NCBI GenBank assembly: GCA_023955635.1 | Contig: JAMXHR010000016.1 | Location: forward strand, 248,001 to 312,000 | Source of the DNA: Methanosarcina sp. ERenArc_MAG2 | GTDB lineage: Archaea; Halobacteriota; Methanosarcinia; Methanosarcinales; Methanosarcinaceae | Length of the DNA: 64,000 bases | Direction of reading: 5' to 3' | In this document: positions 52,573-62,836 of the stretch, piece after piece | Layout of the letters: every line of letters begins with the position of its first letter | Numbering within the stretch: the stretch's first letter is position 1 | Translations under genes and position numbers: made by a program | The notes under the pieces: model-generated | Databases searched by the model: none | Seen by the model: the letters and a program-made list of their open reading frames with translations, nothing else | What the model was told of the DNA's origin: nothing

Positions 52573-54576
52573 ATTAGGCCGCTTATTTTCGGAAATGGGA
52601 GAATCCTGATCTGTGAAGATGAAAAAGGGACTATAAGGGATGTCTATTTCCCATACGTAGGGCTTGAGAATCATGGGAACTCGATAAAGGTCGGCATATG
52701 CGACCTTGATTCCCTTTATTGCAGCTGGTTTGAAAGCTGGAAAATCCGGCAGAGGTATAAATCTGAGTTTAAGAAGGATTTCTGTAACAGTATTCTCGAA
52801 ATCTTACAAGACAGCGGGAAAGGAATGAGAGAAGAAACCGATAATCAGGGAATGCCTGAAGCCTGCAGGGGAACTATCTCAAATATAGGGGAAACCGTGT
52901 TCGAAAACCCTGACATCGGGCTCAGGGCCACGGTATGGGAAGCTGTCCACCCCTCGGTAAATATTTTTTACAGGACTTTTGAAGTCAGGAACACTTCAAG
53001 TGTGCCCAAGCATCTGCGTCTTTTTTCAAACCAGAACTACAGAATTCTTGAAACTAAAATCGGAGAAACAGCTGTAATCGATAAACGTACCCTTATCCAT
53101 TACAAGCGCGACCGCTATTTCCTGCACGCGAGCGACCCTGCCTTTGACCAGCATGCTGTCGGGACTGCGGAGTGGAAGGGGCTTGAAGGCACCTGGAGAG
53201 ATATGGAAGATGACGCTTCCCTTAGCGGAAATCCTGTCGCTCACGGCTCTGTGGATTCCACCCTTGGCTGGACCCTCCCTGAACTGCAACCGGAAGAATC
53301 TACAATGATACACTACTGGATTGTTCTGGGAAAAAAGTACTGCAACGTGCTCAAAGTCCATAAAAGGGTAAAGGAAGCAGGACGAAAAGCCCTTTTCCAT
53401 CATAATTTCAATTTCTGGAACTCATTTACCGAAAGGGTAGCCGTACTTCCGGAATTTGTCCGGATGCCTCAACTGCCGCAGAGAGTCTCAAAGTGCTTTT
53501 ACAGGAGCCTTCTTACAGTTGTCGCCCATATGGATATTACCGGTTCTGTGATCGCATCCTGCGATTCGGATATAAAGCAATTCGGAGCAGACCTTTACAG
53601 CTACTGCTGGCCCAGAGACGCAGCCTGGGTCTGCCTTGCGCTCGACAGGGCGCGATACCACCACCTGAGTGCCGAAATATTTGAGTTTTTTACAAAAATA
53701 ATCACACCCAGAGGCAACTTTCTTCATAAGTACACGCCTGCAGGGGATTTTGGGAGCACCTGGCACCCGGTACCCATGATTCAGATCGATGAAACAGGCC
53801 TTCCACTGTATGCCCTCTATAATAACTGGGAGATTGCAAGGAGTGTTTGGACCACAGGAAGATACTACAGAACGCTTGTAATCCCCGCGGCTAACTACCT
53901 TGTAAAAGCTATTAACAGGGAAACAGGCCTTCCAATTTCGAGCTTTGATCTCTGGGAAGAGCGAAAAGGCGTGCATACATACAGCGCCTGTACCGTCTAT
54001 GCCGGCCTTAACGGCGCATATGAACTTGCCCGTTCCCTTGGAGATTATGATAGCGCAAATGTCTGGAAGGAAGTTGCAGACCGCATGAAACAATCTATCC
54101 TCGAGAGGCTTTATGATGATAAACTCAAGCGTTTCAGGCGTTCTCTCGACGACCCTGCACTTGACTCCTCGGTATTTGCAGTCTGGTATTTCGGGATTCT
54201 CCCACCGGATGACCCAAAAGTTGTGCAGACAATGGAGGCTATTGAACGCGAACTTAAGCGCCCCTCCGGAGGAATTGCCAGGTATCTCCACGACAGTTAC
54301 TATGGTTATATGAACAGCTGGATTATCTGCACTCTCTGGCTGTCCCAGTGGCATTCGGCAGTCGGAAACCTGGAAAGGGCTCTAGAACTTCTTGACTGGT
54401 GTGCAGCCCATGCCCATCCCACAGGCCTCATGTCCGAACAAATAGATGACAGAGGCATGCTTCTATCAGTTCTCCCGCTTGCCTGGTCTCACTCAGCCTA
54501 TGTACTCGCTGTTCTTGAATACCTGCAGGCCCTTGAGAAAAGAGAAGGCGGTTCCTGCAATTATCTGGAAAAATAA
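52573..54576 (+). CDS. GH15 glucoamylase-like glycoside hydrolase, ATT start
   Basis: Glucoamylase/trehalase-type (alpha/alpha)6 hydrolase with the archaeal GH15 two-domain layout. The N-terminal beta-sandwich begins RPLIFGNGRILICED and IRDVYFPYVGLENHG. The catalytic domain has YCWPRDAAW and FDLWEERKGVHTYSAC (general acid Glu region), and the later TGLMSEQIDDRG (second catalytic Glu). From the first in-frame ATG (52825) the protein lacks the conserved N-terminus. The upstream frame is open to an ATT at 52573, 7 bases after a strong aggaggt site, giving 667 residues of normal length. It probably degrades glycogen or another alpha-glucan. Confidence 0.85.
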   Translation: MRPLIFGNGRILICEDEKGTIRDVYFPYVGLENHGNSIKVGICDLDSLYCSWFESWKIRQRYKSEFKKDFCNSILEILQDSGKGMREETDNQGMPEACRGTISNIGETVFENPDIGLRATVWEAVHPSVNIFYRTFEVRNTSSVPKHLRLFSNQNYRILETKIGETAVIDKRTLIHYKRDRYFLHASDPAFDQHAVGTAEWKGLEGTWRDMEDDASLSGNPVAHGSVDSTLGWTLPELQPEESTMIHYWIVLGKKYCNVLKVHKRVKEAGRKALFHHNFNFWNSFTERVAVLPEFVRMPQLPQRVSKCFYRSLLTVVAHMDITGSVIASCDSDIKQFGADLYSYCWPRDAAWVCLALDRARYHHLSAEIFEFFTKIITPRGNFLHKYTPAGDFGSTWHPVPMIQIDETGLPLYALYNNWEIARSVWTTGRYYRTLVIPAANYLVKAINRETGLPISSFDLWEERKGVHTYSACTVYAGLNGAYELARSLGDYDSANVWKEVADRMKQSILERLYDDKLKRFRRSLDDPALDSSVFAVWYFGILPPDDPKVVQTMEAIERELKRPSGGIARYLHDSYYGYMNSWIICTLWLSQWHSAVGNLERALELLDWCAAHAHPTGLMSEQIDDRGMLLSVLPLAWSHSAYVLAVLEYLQALEKREGGSCNYLEK

Positions 54577-54592
54577 AGGCTATTTAAATAAG

Positions 54593-54722
54593 GGACTTAT
54601 CCCAAAACCAATTTTAGTTTTAAATTAGTAAAGTTTTATGACTATTTTCCATGGTCAGGAACTTCGTTAATCATTTGGAATATGGGATTAATAGAAGCGA
54701 TTTTAATTTTTGGGGTCAGCTC
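54593..54722. mobile_element. MITE-like element, family A copy 3 (inverted, diverged)
   Basis: 130 bp, opposite orientation to the 29241 and 50362 copies. The ends ggacttatcccaaaacc and tttttggggtcagctc retain the pattern. It lies just after the GH15 gene. Confidence 0.7.
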
Positions 54723-54889
54723 ATTCACAATTCTATAGGTCAATTTATACCGCTCGATGTAACTTCCAACTTTGCATGTACTCATCTACACGCGCAAGGC
54801 TTTGATAGCAACATGATTCACTGAAAGCAGCAAGTTCCATTGGAATTCTTTGAGAAAATAACTCCTTTACTTATAAGTAAACTTTTGTA

Positions 54890-55873
54890 TTATTTTACCC
54901 TGTATACACCACCGGTTCCGTTTTCATTTGATGTATAAAGTTCCCCTTCCAGTGTGTTGTTTGTACTGTAAAAATCATAGTCTACTTTAATTTCAGTATT
55001 AGGACCTGCAGTGTTACCTTTCAAGGTATTATTTCGAGAGTGAGAAAGTGCAACTGAAAACGAGTATCCAAGTTTCACAATAATGTTATTCAAAACGTTA
55101 TTATTATTTGAGTTGACGAGAACGAGGCTGAAATAGTTATCTAAAATAGAGTTATTATTTAGCTCATTGTTAGAAGAATTAGTAAGGTTCACACCTTCCC
55201 ATAATCCTGATATAGAATTACTCATCAATTTGTTGTCATTTGAATCTTCTAAATAAATTCCCCATGCTTCATTATTAAATCCGACAAATATTCCAACACC
55301 TGAGACATTATTACTACTTAGTTGGTTATTATTTGAGTTTCTTAGATAAATTCCAAGTGAATTATTATTCACTTCATTATTTTCTAGGATATTCCTACTT
55401 GAATCATGAATGTAAACGCCATACATGTTATAACTTAATTTATTTCCAGTTACATTACTATCAGACCCACTACAATAGATGCCGGATTTACCCTGTGACC
55501 TAGTTATATTGAAGCCATTGATCGTCACGTTGTCCGCAGTTATATGGAATACATCTCCTTCTGGGTCTGCAGCCTGAACAATAGTATCAGTCTTTTCTCC
55601 AGGCTTCGATATTATAGTCAAAGATTTGTCTACAACCAAATTTTCCTTATATAATCCTGGGTAAACAGTAACAGTGCCACCCGAACTGGTATTGTTTATT
55701 GCTTGCTGTATAGAATCTCCCGGGTATACGTTGGTTATTGAACTATTGTTATTATTACCAAAAGTGTCAGAATATTTTTCTTTATTTTGTGGATAGAATA
55801 TATATAATGCTGAAATGGCAAAGACTAAAAATAAGACAAGTATTAGTTTTTTATTAATTTGTGAGAAAGGCAT
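54890..55873 (-). CDS. Secreted right-handed beta-helix protein
   Basis: A 327-residue protein. An N-terminal membrane anchor/signal (LILVLFLVFAISALYIFY, residues 10-27) is followed by a NosD/pectate-lyase-like parallel beta-helix built of Asn-rich repeats (NNNSILDNYFSLVLVNSNNN, SGIYCSGSDSNVTGNKLSYN and similar). The opening VYPGDSIQQAINNTSSGGTV is typical of this fold. It is probably a cell-surface carbohydrate-binding or structural protein; many such genes occur in Methanosarcina. The frame is intact; the base composition is AT-rich. Confidence 0.78.
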   Translation of the reverse strand: MPFSQINKKLILVLFLVFAISALYIFYPQNKEKYSDTFGNNNNSSITNVYPGDSIQQAINNTSSGGTVTVYPGLYKENLVVDKSLTIISKPGEKTDTIVQAADPEGDVFHITADNVTINGFNITRSQGKSGIYCSGSDSNVTGNKLSYNMYGVYIHDSSRNILENNEVNNNSLGIYLRNSNNNQLSSNNVSGVGIFVGFNNEAWGIYLEDSNDNKLMSNSISGLWEGVNLTNSSNNELNNNSILDNYFSLVLVNSNNNNVLNNIIVKLGYSFSVALSHSRNNTLKGNTAGPNTEIKVDYDFYSTNNTLEGELYTSNENGTGGVYRVK

Positions 55874-56043
55874 AGTTATCCCTTCTTGCCTTCGGGTATG
55901 CAGGGTTTAGGGTTGGTTTGCAAACTTCACTGAACTCTGCATAATTAATCACATAATAACTAATGAATTATTATTTGAATGTTTTGTGCCAAAAGTTTCT
56001 AACAGTTAGAAATTGGGTACTTTTACAGATCTATTCATTTATC

Positions 56044-56172
56044 GAACTTATCCCAAAACCAATTTTATTCTCAATTAGTAAAGTTTCAGAACTATTTTCC
56101 ATAATCTGAAGCTTGATTAACTGTTCAGAATATGGGATTCAGAGAAGCAATTTTGAGTTTTGGGATTAGCTC
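56044..56172. mobile_element. MITE-like element, family A copy 4 (inverted)
   Basis: A 129-bp copy in the same orientation as 54593-54722, between the beta-helix and GNAT genes. The ends gaacttatcccaaaacc and ttttgggattagctc are conserved. Confidence 0.7.
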
Positions 56173-56256
56173 AACCACAAAAACACGGGACATACAGAAA
56201 GTTTCGGTCCCACAAATCAGCCCTCCTGGCTCAGCTAAGTATCTTAATTATAATTC

Positions 56257-56309
56257 AGCCCTCTTGAGCGAAGCGAAAAGGGCTCCGTCCTCCCGAGACG
56301 GGACTCGGG
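56257..56309. repeat. Two-hairpin repeat, copy 1
   Basis: Hairpin 1 pairs agccct (56257-56262) with agggct (56279-56284) around ttgagcgaagcga. Hairpin 2 pairs cccgag (56292-56297) with ctcggg (56304-56309). It begins 3 bases after the GNAT stop codon on the transcribed side, so it could act as a 3' end or stabilising structure. A second copy lies before pheA. Confidence 0.65.
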
Positions 56310-56311
56310 TG

Positions 56312-56749
56312 TTAGAACATTTTCTCAAAATACAGGTATCCTGTTTCTTCTTTCTGGAAAGTAAAGCCATGCTTGAGGTACATGTCTATCGCTTTCGTAA
56401 GGGTTGAATCGGTTTTAAGTACGACACCTGAACAGTTTTTTTCAGCAAAATCCAGGGCAGTCCTGAAAAGCTGTTTTCCGTTGCCTTTGTTCCTGAAGGC
56501 TTTTTTAAGGTAGATACGCCTGATTTCGCACAGGTTCCCATCAAATTTCCGGACGCCTGCAGTGCCTACGACCTTACCCTCAACAATCCCTACGAAAAAA
56601 GTACCTCCGCTTCCAAAGTAATAACCGTTTATGTCCTTGAGATCGGCATCTTTAAGTCTGTCGTATTCAAAGCCGTGTTCCAGCAGCACTTCAAGGACAA
56701 CATCATGGACTTCTTCCTTTCTGGAATCAGCGTATCTCTGGATTATCAT
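56312..56749 (-). CDS. GNAT-family N-acetyltransferase
   Basis: A 145-residue acetyltransferase with the acetyl-CoA loop KAFRNKGNGKQLFRTALDFA (Q/RxxGxG/A) and beta-bulge strand GVVLKTDSTLTKAIDMYLKH with FTFQKEETGYLYFEK. The substrate is unknown. The ATG at 56747-56749 is the only good start, with rc GAGAGGAATAA before it. Frame intact. Confidence 0.85.
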   Translation of the reverse strand: MIIQRYADSRKEEVHDVVLEVLLEHGFEYDRLKDADLKDINGYYFGSGGTFFVGIVEGKVVGTAGVRKFDGNLCEIRRIYLKKAFRNKGNGKQLFRTALDFAEKNCSGVVLKTDSTLTKAIDMYLKHGFTFQKEETGYLYFEKMF

Positions 56750-56791
56750 TTATTCCTCTCCGTAAACAGGGCCAAGAAGTCCCTGTGTTCC

Positions 56792-58068
56792 TCAACTGCG
56801 TGTTTTCAGGCTGGTTCTTGATATTTTAGGGTAAAAAGATTTCTGTGAATCAAGGTATTTATCCGGATTTTTCAGAAAGTCAAGGGAAATAGTATAGAAA
56901 ATCTCCGTGCCAGTGATCAAGATTTGTTCATCAATATCAAACGCACATGAGTGATTGATTTCCACTATCTTTTTTTCGGGTTGCGGGTACCGAGTGAAAT
57001 AAAGATCCCTGGAACTTTTTGTAGATAACTTGCGAAATCTTCGGCGGCAAAGGTTTTTTCTATCTCAGGATAGATTGTGAGTTCCGGGAAACTCTCCTGC
57101 AGCTTTGAATTCACAGCATCTGTGAAAACAGGGTCATTTATAAGGACAGGATAGCCGTGCAGGATATCAAGGTCGTAATCTGAGAAACCTGAAAATTCTT
57201 CCCCGGGTTTAGTATATTTTATTACTACTTCGTCCAGGCACTCCTTTATCGTCCTGTCAATTATATCCGTGGTCTCCCTGTCAAAAGTCCGGTAGCTTCC
57301 GAGAATTCCTACACTGTCAGGAGTCCTGTTAAACTGAGCTCCTCCCTGGATTCTTCCCACTCCAAGGACATATTTATCCGGTTCAAGCTTCTTTTCCAGA
57401 GCAGGATAGAGGCTACTTATAAAGTCTGTTGCCATCCGGACAGGGTCAATGCAGCTTTCGGGCTTTGAAATGTGGCCTCCTTTCCCTTTAAGTGTAACTT
57501 CGAACCGGTTGGTGCTTGCCATGAAAGGTCCTGGACGAAAACCCACACTTCCGGACTCGTGATTCGTAAAGATGTGCATGCCCATAACCGCATCCACGTC
57601 ATCAAGTCCTCCTTCGGAAATCACCCTTTCCGAGCCACCCGGAGGGATCTCTTCTGCAGGCTGGAAAATCAGACGGACCTCCCCTGGAAAATCCCTGTTT
57701 TCCTGAAAAAGTCTGGCAGCCCCAAAAAGCATTGCCATGTGTCCGTCGTGTCCACAGGCGTGCATTACTCCATCTTTTCTGGAAATATAGTCGCTATTCC
57801 TACCTGTTAATTCTTCCTGTACCTGCAGCCCGTCAGTGTCCGAGCGAAGGGCAATGCAGGGTCCGGGTAATGTTCCCCGGATGCTTGCAAGTACGCCGGT
57901 ATCTGCAATTTTTCTGGCCTTTATTCCCAATTCTCCAAGAATTTTCAGGATTTTTTTCTGGGTATCATATTCTTCAAAACTGAGTTCGGGATATCTGTGA
58001 AACTCGCGTCTCAGCTGTATAAGCCAGGCTTCAAGCGCTTTTGCACTCGGGGGATCTCTCAAAAACAT
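56792..58068 (-). CDS. M20-family amidohydrolase/aminoacylase (one frameshift)
   Basis: Metal-dependent hydrolase of N-acyl amino acids or hippurate (M20D). Ligand motifs are HACGHDGHMAML, QPAEEIPPGGSERVI (catalytic and bridging Glu), GMHIFTNHESG and a late FAAEDFASYL. The frame derails at the T7/A7 run 56970-56976; adding one A extends the C-terminus to NPKKKIVEINHSCAFDIDEQ and beyond, with a stop at 56792-56794 and 425 residues, typical for the family. The ATG at 58068 lies in a divergent promoter region shared with the next gene. Confidence 0.9.
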
Positions 58069-58417
58069 TACCTCGGATTTTCTGCACCTGCAGTTTATTC
58101 CGTTTACTGGTTTGGAATATTTAATATGAATTATTTTAATATATTTTATTTAGTATATTTTATTTGAGTGTGGTTTATTTGAGTGTGGTTTATTTTATTT
58201 CTTCGGTATATATCCTTTCAGTATCTGTTACTCCAGATATATATTATTCCATTTTGTTAGTCATTTGTTCAAAAAGCAAAATACCTGATAATTATATACA
58301 TGAATGGTACAATACATTTCCTCCCATTTATTATAAATTATTATAAAGCCCGACAGTTAAGGTTCCTTCAAATCCAAGTATTCTTAAATATTCTTATAAA
58401 TTGCAGGATGGTATAAA
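58069..58417. other. Divergent promoter region with a 15-bp duplication
   Basis: A very AT-rich spacer with several TATA-like tracts. The unit tatttgagtgtggtt occurs twice in tandem at 58161-58190. An aggatgg ribosome site precedes the plus-strand ATG at 58418. Confidence 0.5.
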
Positions 58418-59359
58418 ATGCTCAAAACGCGCCTGAGGGATTTTCTTGTCACAAAAGACAACTGGCTTTTTGCGGTTTCCGACTATTTCCGTAACGACGG
58501 AATCCGGGCCACACTCCGATATGTCCCCGATGAAGATGGGGAAAGGGAATTAGACGGGAAAAGATATAAAAAATACGATTTTGGCCCGGCTTTCGAGTTC
58601 ATGAGGAAGCACAGGCCGGAATGGGTGCAGGATGTCCATGTCGTTCCGGAATCCGAGGTAAAACAGGTGCTTCGCCCTTCGGATTTGATTCCTGAACTTG
58701 TAAATTCCGATAGCCGCGTGAGGGAAATCGTAAAAGTGCTTGATATGGCCGGAATTCCGAGGACAAGTATGGGAGTTACGGGTTCTATGCTCGCAGGTCT
58801 CCAGAATGAAAGTTCGGATATCGATTTTGTCGTCTATGGTCCTGTATGGTTCAGGGCACGGGATGCCATAACTATTGCAAAACAGCAGGAAGGGCCTATT
58901 GAAGAAATCGATGAGGAGATGTGGCAGAAAATTTACAGAAAGAGAATTCCCGACATTTCATTTGATGAATTCATACTGCATGAATCCAGAAAAGGCAACA
59001 GGGGCATGGTCGAAGGCACTTATTTTGATCTTCTTTTTGTGAGGGAATGGGATCAGATTAAAGAACCTCTTCTGCGCGGAAGGGACACGGTCAAAATGAA
59101 AATCGAAGCCGAGGTCAAAAATGCTGACTTTGCTTTTGACAGCCCCGCTTATTATAAGGTCGAACATGATGAAATCGACCATGTGCTCTCATACACCCAT
59201 ACCTATGCAGGCCAGGCTCTTCCCGGAGAGATTATAGAAGCCTGCGGCGTTGTTGAAGAGGTGGGAGATATGAAGAGACTTGTCGTGGGCACCTCGAGGG
59301 AGCCAAAAGGGGAATGGATAAAGTCCCTTACCTGGCTTGAGCAGTGCGGATATATTTGA
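58418..59359 (+). CDS. Predicted nucleotidyltransferase (COG1665-type)
   Basis: A 313-residue protein with a polymerase-beta-like nucleotidyltransferase core: GVTGSMLAGLQNESSDIDFV is the GSx...DxD motif with the two metal-binding Asp. The N-terminal domain carries RYVPDEDGERELDGKRYKKY. Helices and a C-terminal domain with DHVLSYTHTYAGQALPGEII follow. This archaeal family is uncharacterised. Frame intact, and divergent from the M20 gene. Confidence 0.75.
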   Translation: MLKTRLRDFLVTKDNWLFAVSDYFRNDGIRATLRYVPDEDGERELDGKRYKKYDFGPAFEFMRKHRPEWVQDVHVVPESEVKQVLRPSDLIPELVNSDSRVREIVKVLDMAGIPRTSMGVTGSMLAGLQNESSDIDFVVYGPVWFRARDAITIAKQQEGPIEEIDEEMWQKIYRKRIPDISFDEFILHESRKGNRGMVEGTYFDLLFVREWDQIKEPLLRGRDTVKMKIEAEVKNADFAFDSPAYYKVEHDEIDHVLSYTHTYAGQALPGEIIEACGVVEEVGDMKRLVVGTSREPKGEWIKSLTWLEQCGYI

Positions 59360-59504
59360 AAGGAGCAAAAAGCAAAACAAAGGAACCTGAGCCTTGCTCC
59401 AAACAGTCCGGGTTGAGAAAAAAGGAAATTTAGGAAAAGACGGCTTTTACTAAAAAGTCCTGTTAGTTAACTTTCCAGTCCAGTTATCTTCTTCTCTTTT
59501 CGGA

Positions 59505-61007
59505 TTAGTTTTTTCTCCTTAATATACCGTACAAAATCAGTAATTCAGCTCCTGCAAAGGCTATTCCAGGGCCAGGAGAGCTTTCAGTTTCTTCTTTTTC
59601 AAGATCTGAAGCATAAATTCCGTTTTTTACCTTGTCAGACGGTTTGTCCTCATTCAGGGTTTGATTTTCTCCTTTTTTGGCTGTAGAAATCTCAACAGAT
59701 TGAATATTTTTATCCGTGCTTGAGATTGCAAAGGAAGAAAACCCCGGGGTTTCTGCAGTAAAGTAAAAGTAAACTTCATCTTCTCCGCTGAGGACCGTAG
59801 ACAGCTGGTTCCATGTTTCCTGACCGTACCTGTACAGAGTTACTGTATTTTCGCTGATCCCCTGTTCGACAACCCAAGCCCTGCTCACCCTGAAACTTAC
59901 CCTGGCATTTTCAAGGTTTTCAGGGTTTGAAAAGCCGCTATTCCCAACCCAGATATTTACGTTCTTGTAGACCATTCCGGGGGCAGGTTCCTTAACTATT
60001 GAGGAAGTATTTTTTAGCATCTCTACAATAGCGGTTGTTTTTCCGAAGTTCTTTTTCGGATCGAATTCCACAGTGACTATTTCATTTGCCCCGCCTTTAA
60101 AAGTAAAACATGTGTGAGTTCCTTTGAATACCTGTTCATTTGAAATTTCCTTGAGCTCTATATTCCTGCTTGATTCCGGAGAGCCTGCCCCTCCTCCGCC
60201 TCCACTTCCCCCTCCGCTTCCTCCTCCGCTTATTACTTCACCTTCTTCCGAACCGGAGAGTTCCTCTAATACGGTTATATATCCTGTTTTTGTTCTGGTG
60301 TCATTTCCATAAGTACTGTTAGTCACCCTAAAGGTGACAGTATAGGTGCCAGGATTTGTATATATGTAAACCGGATTCCTTTCGTTTGAGTCAATGTCCC
60401 CGTTTCCATCAAAGTCCCATTCTCGGAAATCCGGATTGAAGGCGGACAAGTCTGTGAACTGGACAGTCAGGGGTACGGAACCCAGGAGAGGGATTGCGGA
60501 AAAGTCGGCTTCACACAATGGATAAGTAACTACTATCTCTGAAAATCCTTCCACAGGAACAGCAGGTATGGAATAAGCGGAAATCGTGCCCGAGATTGTG
60601 AAATTTCCAGGCCTGGAATTTGAAGGGACGACTACATTATATATAATGGTCTTTTCTTCCCCTGCCGAGAGGTTTTCAGCCCATATCCACTCCAGAGTAG
60701 ACTCTTTGAAAGTGCTGATTTCCTGGAATGTATTCCTGTTATTTCCCATCCGATTTACATGCCACCCATCAGGGAGATTTTCATCAAGTGTCAGAGCTTC
60801 AACGTCCTGGTCTGCCCCTATATGTACGGCTACTGTAAAATTTTCGCCTGGGCTAACCGTCCCGGTAGATATTTCCCTGCTTGCCCCAATCCCTGCGGCC
60901 GATGTAGGAATTATTGTTCCGGCAAGAAGAAAAATAAGAGCGATACCTGAAATAAAGCGTGAGAACCTGATCCAGTTTTTAGCCCTGAAAACTTTGGTAA
61001 TATTCAT
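59505..61007 (-). CDS. PKD / PGF-pre-PGF surface protein
   Basis: A 500-residue surface protein. An N-terminal signal (about 18-38) is followed by a beta domain (REISTGTVSPGENFTVAVHI), then a PKD domain (about 170-250; VQFTDLSAFNPDFREWDFDG, PGTYTVTFRVTNST). A Gly/Ser linker (SGGGSGGGSGGGGGAGSP) leads to a PGF-pre-PGF domain (MVYKNVNIWVGNSGFSNPEN). A C-terminal hydrophobic anchor follows ESSPGPGIAF and ends in RRKN, a PGF-CTERM-like sorting signal. Such proteins are anchored to the S-layer/lipids of Methanosarcina. Frame intact. Confidence 0.85.
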   Translation of the reverse strand: MNITKVFRAKNWIRFSRFISGIALIFLLAGTIIPTSAAGIGASREISTGTVSPGENFTVAVHIGADQDVEALTLDENLPDGWHVNRMGNNRNTFQEISTFKESTLEWIWAENLSAGEEKTIIYNVVVPSNSRPGNFTISGTISAYSIPAVPVEGFSEIVVTYPLCEADFSAIPLLGSVPLTVQFTDLSAFNPDFREWDFDGNGDIDSNERNPVYIYTNPGTYTVTFRVTNSTYGNDTRTKTGYITVLEELSGSEEGEVISGGGSGGGSGGGGGAGSPESSRNIELKEISNEQVFKGTHTCFTFKGGANEIVTVEFDPKKNFGKTTAIVEMLKNTSSIVKEPAPGMVYKNVNIWVGNSGFSNPENLENARVSFRVSRAWVVEQGISENTVTLYRYGQETWNQLSTVLSGEDEVYFYFTAETPGFSSFAISSTDKNIQSVEISTAKKGENQTLNEDKPSDKVKNGIYASDLEKEETESSPGPGIAFAGAELLILYGILRRKN

Positions 61008-61271
61008 GAAAATGAATCCTTAATTATTTTCCAGATCTTTTTATTGTCTAAATATTGCCCGGATTTTTTCCAAATACTATTTAAAATTATTAATTGTGTT
61101 TTGATGTATATTATTATAACTGTACTCTGCTTTATTACTTTGATTATCACAGAAAAATAGAGTTTACACCGTGTGATACTTTTGGGAGATAATTAGAAGC
61201 CGGACAGATAACTTCAAACATGTCCGTAGTCAAAGTCAGATATAAATAAGACAGTTACCTATCTATCTTTT

Positions 61272-62774
61272 ATGAAAATAAAGAAGAGTTATGTGTGGCT
61301 TATGCTGGTATTCGTCTGTATCGTGACCGCAACTGCAGCTTTCCTGTGCCCTGATTCTACAGGAAATACAGCTCAGGCAAATAGATCTCAAGCTGCAACT
61401 AACGGGATCGAATTCGGTTCAAGCATGGTTACTAAGGTACAACTTTCAAATCCTTTGGAGATCCTTACGGCCAAGGCTGCAGGAACGAGTGCGGATACTG
61501 AAGTTACTGTTTATAATGATAACCTTGCCCTGGTAAAAGAAAAAAGGGAACTTGACCTCAAGTCTGGAGTCAACAGCGTGGAATACACGGATGTCGCTGC
61601 CCTTATTGACCCGACTTCAGTAATGTTTGAGGACACAAAAAATAAAGATACTGCTGTACTGGAACAGAACTACGAATACGATCTTGTGAGCAGTCAGAAG
61701 CTCCTGGACAAGTTCCTGGACAAGGAAATTACTGCAACTGAAAAAGAAGGAAATACATATACAGGGATTCTCATGAGCTATGATTACGACAGAATGGTGC
61801 TCAAGTTGAGTGACGGGAAGGTTGTAACTCTTTCCGAAGTCTCTAAAGTGGAATTTCCTGACTCTGCCGATCTGCTCACGAAACCTACTCTGGTCTGGCA
61901 GGTCTACTCTCCTACTGCAGGCAATCGAAATATCCTTACCTCTTATCTTACAGGAGGTATGAGCTGGAAAGCAAACTATATCGTAAAGACCAGTGCGGAT
62001 GATACGAAGGCTGATATTCAGGGTTGGGTCACTGTTGATAATAAAGCAGGAACAACCTATGAGAATGCCAAACTGAAACTGGTTGCAGGTGAAGTTCACC
62101 GCGTAGTCGTACCTCAGGAAATGTATAAGGGTGAAGCAACTATAGCAGCAGAGGCTGGATCTGGTGAGGCTAAAGACGGTTTTGTTGAGGAATCCCTCTT
62201 TGAGTATCACCTCTATACCCTTGAAAGACCGGCTACTCTGAAGAATAACCAGATCAAACAGCTTTCCCTGCTCTCCACGGATTCAGTGCCTGTGGAAAAG
62301 GAACTCGTTTTTGATGTTTCAAAAAGCAATGATATCCAGGTTGTTCTGAACCTGAATAATTCTAAAGAAAAAGGCCTTGGAATGCCTCTTCCCGCTGGCG
62401 TTCTAAGGGTATACAAAGCTGACTCCGAAGGCCAGCTTCAATTCCTCGGGGAAGACAATATAGACCATACCCCAAAAGATGAAGAGATAAATGTCGTTGT
62501 CGGAAGCGCTTTTGATGTGACAGGTAAGAGAACCCAGACTAATTACGATAAAGTAAGCACCAATGCCTGGAAAGAGAGTTATGAAATAGAACTCAAAAAT
62601 CACAAATCTGAAGCTCAGAAAGTAAAGATTGTGGAAAATATCTATGGGGAATGGAAGATTACCGAAAACTCTGACCCGTATAAGAAAAAAGATGCTAACA
62701 CTGCCGAATGGGAAGTAACCGTGCCTGCTGACAGCTCAAAGAACGTCACCTATACCGTGCAGCGCAGTTATTAA
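61272..62774 (+). CDS. DUF4139 domain protein, secreted
   Basis: A 500-residue protein with an N-terminal signal/anchor (VWLMLVFVCIVTATAAFLCP, 8-27) and the DUF4139 region: TEVTVYNDNLALVKEKREL, YSPTAGNRNILTSYLTGGMS and WKANYIVKTSADDTKADIQG. The family is secreted and beta-rich with unknown function. It is divergent from the PKD/PGF gene. Frame intact; the ATG follows a TATA-like region about 25-30 bases upstream. Confidence 0.82.
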   Translation: MKIKKSYVWLMLVFVCIVTATAAFLCPDSTGNTAQANRSQAATNGIEFGSSMVTKVQLSNPLEILTAKAAGTSADTEVTVYNDNLALVKEKRELDLKSGVNSVEYTDVAALIDPTSVMFEDTKNKDTAVLEQNYEYDLVSSQKLLDKFLDKEITATEKEGNTYTGILMSYDYDRMVLKLSDGKVVTLSEVSKVEFPDSADLLTKPTLVWQVYSPTAGNRNILTSYLTGGMSWKANYIVKTSADDTKADIQGWVTVDNKAGTTYENAKLKLVAGEVHRVVVPQEMYKGEATIAAEAGSGEAKDGFVEESLFEYHLYTLERPATLKNNQIKQLSLLSTDSVPVEKELVFDVSKSNDIQVVLNLNNSKEKGLGMPLPAGVLRVYKADSEGQLQFLGEDNIDHTPKDEEINVVVGSAFDVTGKRTQTNYDKVSTNAWKESYEIELKNHKSEAQKVKIVENIYGEWKITENSDPYKKKDANTAEWEVTVPADSSKNVTYTVQRSY

Positions 62775-62836
62775 CTCAAAGACAGCAGTAAGCTGCCAAA
62801 TCAGGGTCCTGTAACCTATGAGAGCACGGAAAACCC

